DNA of 64,000 nucleotides from Lineus longissimus (Eukaryota; Nemertea; Pilidiophora; Heteronemertea; Lineidae): NCBI RefSeq assembly GCF_910592395.1, contig NC_088320.1, positions 7,440,001 to 7,504,000 of the forward strand, read 5' to 3'. Shown piece by piece: positions 57,133 to 64,000 of this stretch (position 1 is its first letter; each line of letters starts with the position of its first letter). The notes under the pieces were generated by a model. It saw only the letters and a program-made list of their open reading frames with translations, ran no database searches and was not told where the DNA came from. The position numbers and the translations under genes were made by a program.

Positions 57133-60100
57133 TTACTCGGATGATTTTGGCTTCTTCCGCACGAGACATAAGATGGATAGAATCAAAACAATCAGGGAGA
57201 CGAGAAGGACGATGACGATCCCAAAGATTAGGCCCAGGGAGTCTGCAAACAAGGAGGCTAAGTTGTCAGATAAGCCTCAAGACCACACATCCGCAATACA
57301 TTCGCATGGATACTTTGCACCGGGTAAAAAAACACCAGACACATTTATTTAATTTTTGCAGGATTTAGTGCACCATTCTACTAAAACATAGATTGATAAA
57401 AAAATGAACCCAGTTTACAGTGTAAATGCACTATGCGCCAAGGAAGCCGCCTCGTTTTGATTTCAACGGTTATGGTCAACCGCTTGGGTTGGTGCAAAAT
57501 GTAGAAGCAGTCAAAAAGCATTTCAAACCACATTATTCGTTATCTAATTTGAGATGTTTTCGAATAGAAATTGGGTGGAGTTAAACTGTTGGCCAAAACC
57601 TCGGATTCGCCTCGGTTTTGGTCTATATTTTAGCCCTACCCTTGCGGTTTTGGTGAGACAACCAACACCGCACGTTCGGTATCAATATCTTCATCTACGA
57701 ATACGGATGGTGAAATACCAACTACGAGGGTAACCATGTCGTGAAGTCATATTATGCTGATTCAATAACGCATACACTTACAATGTCTTCTATAATTAGC
57801 TGTACCAGAGTCCTTCAAATGAATTTATTTGAAAGACTCGGATTGTACGTTGAGATAAAGTTATCAGTAAAGCACATTTTCATACTTCATACTCTGTTGT
57901 TCGTTGCTCTACGAAAGAGCTTCGAAGCCTTCCTCTTTATAATTACCTCTGGCCAAACAGTGGACTAGCCCTGTGTGTTTGAGAATGACCACCAGAGTAG
58001 TGATGATGCTTAAAAGGCAAGCTATGATAACAAAGATGAAGATGCACTGCTTGTGGTCAACGTCATCAATTTCTCCTGCAAAGTAAAATGACGTAATGTA
58101 AGTGGGAGTTTTGAAGTGCCAGATCAAATTTTCGAAGGCGGTTTTATTACCTACAATAAAAAACTCGCTTTTTTAGTCCCAGCCTCACCCGAAATCCATC
58201 CTAGTTTGCCATATTTGTTCGTTTTAAAATGGCAAGTGGTTCTGACAAGGCTTTGAACTGATTGTGACTTCCGAAATTTGTCTTCTTATTATTAAAGGTG
58301 GGTGAGACATGTTTTTGAGAGTAATTGTGACCATCGAAGCTGGCTTCTAATTAATATAGGTTGTGGAAAGCGACAACAAAGGGTACCTGTCGCTTCACAT
58401 CCTCGTGAACGTGGTAATGGTAGGTTTCCGATCTATTGATCAAAAGGTGACTATCAGATAGGCGACCTAATATATAATAGGAATAGACATTTATACCACG
58501 TTGATACCACTTCGGAGTGGTTCTTAATTAACGTCGACAAAAATATACGTTTTTGAGAGTGGTTAACATGGATACGGGCATTTTCGCAAGGTTGTCGGAA
58601 GAAATCGGGGTGTCAACAGGCAGATTCATATGTGCGCTCTCTTTACAACTATTTTTTAAGTAGCAGTTTTGCATTAACAGACATGTTTAGCGGACACCTT
58701 AACAAGGTATGTTACGGTCTTCAGCCTCCTGAGTAAGTATTAGAATGGATTTGTTTTAGAACAGTTTTGGTCTACCTTCGGATGCCTGGCACTTGTGGTA
58801 CTTGTGGGTGAAGATAAGAATGACCATGAATATGAAAACGATGCTTCCGCTCACTATGAGCACGATCTCCAACAACTCCATTCCAACCATTCTAACTGCA
58901 GGACAAACTGGAAAGGGAGAAGGACTTGATTATAAAACATACCCAAACCTGATGCTGCCGCTCATGATTCCAAGCCAATAAATTCTAACTGGAATGTGGA
59001 CAAAGACATGATTTTACACGTACATTCCAAAATACCTGGATTTAGAACGAACCGCACTTTACAGTGTAAATGCACTATGCGCAAACGAAGCCTCGTTGTT
59101 AATTCAGTAGTTAGGGTGAGGCAACCATGACCGCTTGGGTTGGTGCAAAATATGGAAGCACTCAAAAAGCATTTAAAACCACTTTGTTCGAAATTTAATT
59201 TGAGATGTTTTAGAATAGAAATTGATATCTCACTGTCGGTATTGATTGTCTCACCAAAACAGCTTCGGTGGAGCTAAAATGGCCAAAACCTCGGCTACGA
59301 CTCGGTTTTCGTCGACATGAGCTCTACCCTCGCGGTTTTTGGGAGACACCCAATACTGACAGCGAGATATCAATTCCTTAAGCCATGATTCAATTCACTG
59401 TTATCACGATGTATTCATTTAGAAAGACTCTGGTTTGATACTAATTTGATGGACTGGACAGGGAGAAGAATTGCTGAAAAGCACTAGCTAAAAATGTTCT
59501 GTATATATTTCTTATTTTTTTCACATGTTCATAAATGAGGCACCAACTCCACCTGTTTATAACTCCTAGTAATTTAAGGTCAACATTTTTACGAAGTTTA
59601 TTTGCCGAAATTTGTAGAATTATCCGACACTCCCTTGACACCTTAATGGGTGCATCATTGTCCCTTCCAGGACGAAAGCTTTTGTGTTTGTTTTGTTTCG
59701 GCCTTTAACAAATTTTGAGTGAGATAGGGTTGTTTAAAAAAATCGGACCGATGACCTTTGAATACCTTGGAATCATAGGCTCAGGTTACATGCATAAGCT
59801 TTACCGTTACTATGGGTTTTGTCCCCGCGTCTGATGTACAGGGTGGCCCAGAAAACTTTTCCCTCACACAATGGATACACAATAGAATTCTATCGTGCAA
59901 GGGAAAAATGTCTGGGCCACCCTGAAGTGACATGCAATCTAAGTACTTTTGCAAGTTTTCAAGGTACATGTATACTGCTTACCATCATCACACTTAACCT
60001 CATGGAGCGTCTCATTTCCACTCTTGAATTTGTATAGCGCTGAGGTCTTGCATGTGATGTTCAAGTAGCAGGATTGACAGTTGGTAGCCCATTCATCATT

Positions 60101-63100
60101 AAGAACATTCTTGTCATCAATCTGAAAAATAATAATTCTCGTGTGATAGAGTATGCTTTAGTCTGTCAAGTGCGTACTTCGTCTGCCTCGGGATTGGCCA
60201 ATAGTGGTTACACACGGGTCACCAATCGGGACTTTTAGAATTAAAATACGTTGACGCAGCCTACACACCAGAGTAGGGCGTCGATTTAAGAACAAAACAT
60301 TTTTTGGCGAATAAATCTGTAAGTGTACAATGATTATTGTGTAATTTGTGAATGAAAGCGACAAATCATATAAAAAGTTGCATTTACAATGTGGCAGGTT
60401 TTTTTGTGTCTTACAGGATATTTAGAAATTATCAGTTAAATCCGAGGCAACAGAATGTGCCACGAAAGAATCCTGTTGCGGATTTGAAAAACTAAAATCG
60501 TTTAGAATAAGCCCCCGGTTGTGACCAAGCAGCGCCACCTGTGGGGCTTATCTATTAGGTCAAGTGTTCTTATGAAAACATGACCCTACCTGAAGTTCAA
60601 TCATTAAATTGTTAAAAATGGTGTGCTGTAAAGCTCGTTAAAATATTTTGGGCATCTTTCTTCACACACATTATAGCCTAAGCTGATTTTACGAAGTTTC
60701 CAGTTTCTTGCTATAGTTTATTTAGAATTGTGTGTACATATTTGTTTTCGGGTTGTTCAGAAGATGTTTTGGATTTTTACTTTTCCATTGTAGTCGTAAT
60801 GTAGTGTGTTGTCCATATCCATGACCTTAGTCTTGCTCATTAATAAAGAATACATTCACTAGTAGAAGGCTTTTTACGACTTCTTAACTGTTCCTCCAAC
60901 TTTTTCCTGATTTATCCGACAAAATTCCGACATTGTTCGACTTTTTCCTGAAAGGTCGGATTTCTATAAAAAATGTGAAAATTTGAGTGGTAAACCCAAA
61001 GAGTGGCCGTAACTGTGAATATTACTTAATTAACCTACTCAATTGCGTCATCTCATTAACCCCATTCAACATAGGCCTTTGATCTTTATTGCCCTATTTT
61101 GGGAAGCCCTAGTATTTTTCACAGGTTTTCTAGTAATCTTAGCTTTCAGGGGAAAGTCGGACAATGTAAAACTTTGGTCGAATAAATTAGAAAAAGAGTT
61201 AGAGAAACTGTTAAGAGCTCCTCCTACCAGTGATTACTTATCAAATTCGTTATCTGATTTATTGAACAAAAGGTAAGGAAAAATCTAAATACTTTCTTGT
61301 AAGATGAATATTGTATATCAACTGACTGTGTGTAATGCTATATTGTTAACATCTCAAGCCTGTCAAACCAAAACTAGACCTGCTGAAGTACTGATTAATC
61401 AAAGTGGGCTAATAGCGAAAAACTACAAGTGAAATAAAGGAACTAAGAAAGTAACTGGACTATACCAGAGTCATTCAAATGAATAAAACTTTATTTCAAT
61501 TTATTTGAAAGACTCTGACTCTACTATTTGAGTAGGCACACCGAATACGGTTCCATAAGCTTAAGGGTACGGCTGGAATAAGAGTATTTTGGTTGACCCG
61601 AAACTATATACCAACTCAGCCTGAGCGCCCCAGACCGAAATAGAAATGGTGGTGTAACTTCATTTATCCGAATTTGATATTTGAATGAGATCCTTATTTG
61701 AAATCCTGTTGAAATTAGCTTGCACTCCAGATTATCTGACTCACCGTCACGTTTAATGTACTGCATACACCAGAGGTGATGTTCATCAGGAGTATTGAAC
61801 CGTTAATTGGCACAATATCTCTTTGGCGTTTCATTTCTGAAAGATGTCGAAACAATTGTGAGTGGTCGTTTAGATGAGACAAGACCACAATTTAATTTTT
61901 AAGCCTTTTAGCAGTTAAATTGTCAATGTTTGACCGCGACGCATCAAATACTGCGTGGGGTTGTGAATCTGAAATTTTGATATGATATTCCGGACAGTCG
62001 GGCAAGTAAATGGTGAAAAATAAACTGGTAGTTGACCACGGACATTTTTTGATAATCGACAAATTAGACAGACATTGATATTTCCACTCTTTTCAGCCAA
62101 CTGGCAGAAAAATCTCAAAACACGCCCCCTATTACCCAATTAGCAAAATTCGAAATTAATTTTTTCATCAAATAATTTCTTTATATCTGTAGACTTGCCA
62201 CAACAAATATTTTTTCAATATCTCTCCAAATATGTACTTGAGAGTTCAAAACATGCACTCGTCTAATTGATAGGCCTCGACCCTCCAACCTATGAATATT
62301 CATCAGTGGTCTTGTCTCAGATATCTGCACGGTACTGAGCATGCCATGTTAGAATGAGTCAGAGTCTACTTAAAGAGGTACACCGTTTGTAATTACTGGT
62401 GGTCGAGTTGAATAGAAACCCACTACCCCACACAATGCAGTAGTGCAGTTATTATGAATACGAATTTGTTGAAACATAGTATTTGTGTATCATTTTACAC
62501 AATGGCAATGTTGAAATTTATATTCGGTATGCATTTCCGCAATTGGACATTTTTAAATTCAATTACAAATTCAAAATTTTTAAAGAACGGCGCCTTTAAT
62601 GGCCACACCAGTGTTTGGGTTCAGTGTTTGCTACAATAAAGGGTTTCACTGAAAGTGTGCATATAGACCGATGTAAGATTGTCTGCAGAACTAACATGAT
62701 TTATTTTTTAATTCTGCATTCCAAAATGCAACGAAAATGGTAACAGCAACGGCAAAAATATCACGGCAAAAATATCATCCCCTATCGTTATTGGACCATG
62801 CATACATGTAGGTTAAAGTGGTCCTAATGTTCGTCCCGTGACTTTGAACGATGCATGCCATTGAATGACTCCACTGTCACTTACCAGTGCACTGAAATCC
62901 ATTATATCTTCCAGTGGAATTGCATCTTGGACAGGGGTCTGAAAAGAAATGTGTTAACTTAGATTACAAGTGTGAAAGCAAACTACTGCAAGATATACGA
63001 CTATGCGGAGTTGGTAATTATAAACATGATGAAGGTGCAGCTGATATAGAATTGTCAGCAGATATATGTAGTCTTAGTCAAAACCCAAATGTCGACTGAG

Positions 63101-63259
63101 AGGATTACTACAATGCAATATTCAGAGTTAACCATTTATTTGTACTCATCCCTTTTTCAGGAGTCAATACAAAATAAAGCGAGAATAAAGAAACAACTTA
63201 CCGCTTTGCACCAGCAGAACCATGCCCATGAACGACATTATAAGCGAAGCCAATGACAT
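57133..63259 (-). CDS. Seven-exon membrane protein: signal peptide, Cys-rich ectodomain, three membrane-segment exons
   Basis: Minus-strand model from splice sites: 63,202-63,259; 62,885-62,938; 61,745-61,836; 59,983-60,121; 58,776-58,907; 57,947-58,075; 57,133-57,242. All borders are GT-AG, phases agree at every junction, total 714 bases (237 residues) ending in TAA at 57,133-57,135. Exon 1 is a hydrophobic signal (MSLASLIMSFMGMVLLVQS). Exons 2-4 give a short cysteine-rich ectodomain (PCPRCNSTGRYNGFQC; NCQSCYLNITC) with N-glycosylation sequons. Exons 5, 6 and 7 each encode one membrane helix with short basic or polar flanks. Junctions into 2, 3, 5, 6 and 7 are phase 1, so exons 5 and 6 can be skipped without frameshift. 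Family not recognised. The last three may be used together or as alternatives. Confidence 0.7.
57404..57690 (+). repeat. R1 family element in intron 6
   Basis: TTTACAGTGTAAATGCACTA, GGTTGGTGCAAAATGTAGAA, and the paired stem CCAAAACCTCGG / CTCGGTTTTGG. Confidence 0.75.
57807..57842. repeat. Short inverted repeat AGAGTC...GACTC
   Basis: AGAGTCCTTCAAATGAAT faces ATTTGAAAGACTC. A longer version with AATAAA in the loop is at 61,467-61,519. Both are in introns of the membrane-protein gene. Confidence 0.6.
59027..59386 (+). repeat. R1 family element in intron 4, most complete copy
   Basis: CACTTTACAGTGTAAATGCA, GGTGCAAAATATGGAAGCA, AGCATTTAAAACCAC, then GGTGGAGCTAAAATGGCC with its opposing stem, ending in GATATCAATTCC. 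Confidence 0.75.
59839..59924. mobile_element. 86-bp foldback MITE, CAGGGTGGCCCAG ends
   Basis: CAGGGTGGCCCAGAAAACTT faces its near-reverse complement ending in CTGGGCCACCCTG. The CAGGGTG-CCCAGAAA end is typical of mariner-like MITEs. It sits in intron 4 beside exon 4. Confidence 0.8.
60864..61240. repeat. Two R3 elements in opposite orientation
   Basis: 60,864-60,970 reads in reverse (GTAGAAGGCTTTTT, CCTGATTTATCCGAC, CTTTTTCCTGAAAGGTCGGA); 61,048-61,240 reads forward (CATCTCATTAACCCCATTCA, GCCCTATTTTGGGAAGCC). About 80 bases separate them. They lie in intron 3 of the membrane-protein gene and may be the two halves of one long inverted-repeat element. Confidence 0.65.
61467..61519. repeat. 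Inverted repeat with AATAAA loop
   Basis: AGAGTCATTCAAATGAATAA faces TTATTTGAAAGACTCT; related to 57,807-57,842. Confidence 0.6.
62379..62594. mobile_element. Diverged relative of the TACGCCGTT MITE
   Basis: TACACCGTTTGTAATTACTG at the left and TTTTTAAAGAACGGCGCC at the right. Same interior order as 10,524-10,732. Located in intron 2 of the membrane-protein gene. Confidence 0.6.
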
Positions 63260-64000
63260 TTCAAACTTCCTCAGTTTGTCGCATAAGTTATCTTATCATT
63301 ATCTTCGTTCCTGATTTGAATAAGGTTCACTCTACTTATGGTTCTTGTACACGTAACCACACATAGCGATTGTGCGGAATGGAAATATGGAATGGACGTT
63401 TCTTAGGCCTTATTCATACTTGTTTGATAGAGGTTCTTATACATAGTCCACACTATTATGCTTGCATGGTTTAATAGTACGTGCATTGCATATATATAGG
63501 ATCATCTTATTCATGATCATTCATTCTAAATGCTGAACTAGATACCAAGACGCGTATGTGTCTTTGAAAAGATTGAGGTCGATTTATAAAGCGTGTATAA
63601 AAAAAATGTTTGTGACTCAGTACTCACAAAGAGTCGGAAATACTGTGCACACATACCTGGTTTTGCTGCCGGTATGTTCTAAAAAAAACAACAACAACGC
63701 CAATACAAACGACGTTAATCAAACATTTTAATAAGAAAACGCATAGCAAGGTATCATCGAACTGTAGCCGAACACCAGTGTGTCCCACATGAAGTCGCTA
63801 AATTGGTCAATTTTTCAGAAAGGTTACCTGTTTCATTTCTACACAATTTGATCATTATTGGGAAAGTCTATTTACCCATCGTTTGGTTTGGCTCACTATC
63901 ATAATGCAACTTCGGAACCGTGGAGCGCCACTATCGGTGATGAGGCAAACCCGGCTTAAAAACACGCGAGATTCAGGTACCGTGATTTGACGCCATTTTG
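63260..64000. other. 5' flank of the membrane-protein gene; nothing else seen
   Basis: The promoter of the minus-strand gene should be here. A TATATATA motif occurs near 63,490 but cannot be tied to a start site. No other exon is recognised. Confidence 0.35.

Overview
This is a eukaryotic, non-vertebrate animal window: genes split by GT-AG introns, long non-coding stretches, many dispersed inverted repeats and decayed non-LTR retrotransposons. Two adjacent minus-strand three-exon genes (about 40.1-41.4 kb and 44.9-46.2 kb) encode short secreted precursors. Each has a signal peptide, an acidic propeptide ending in Lys-Arg and a six-cysteine knot. I recognise the mature part as the nemertide alpha family of ribbon worms, so the source is most likely a heteronemertean of the genus Lineus. 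That assignment rests on recognition, not on a search.

Layout. 1-1.78 kb: part of a repeat block with a dead reverse transcriptase; a near-identical copy starts at 15,745. 3.5-8.0 kb: a very long leucine-rich-repeat, single-pass membrane protein on the plus strand, with an internal 1,320-bp duplication. 8-15.7 kb: mostly non-coding, with inverted-repeat elements, a 43-bp tandem repeat and one orphan signal-peptide exon (12,987). 16.3-27.4 kb and 28.0-39.2 kb: a direct tandem duplication of about 11 kb. Each unit carries a PAN/apple-like exon followed by two paralogous, phase-compatible 3' exons of unknown fold. 39.8-43.1 kb and 44.5-48.2 kb: a second tandem duplication carrying the two nemertide-like genes. 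48.5-54.7 kb: retrotransposon graveyard and dispersed repeats. 57.1-63.3 kb: a minus-strand seven-exon gene assembled here from splice sites. It has a signal peptide, a cysteine-rich glycosylated ectodomain and three consecutive membrane-segment exons; all phases close to give 714 coding bases.

The window is shaped by repeated local duplication: LRR units inside one gene, an 11-kb block and a toxin-gene block. Mobile elements that inserted after duplication left datable empty sites. Genes are recognised as secreted or membrane proteins; no housekeeping gene is visible. All multi-exon models are read from sequence by eye and need transcript support.
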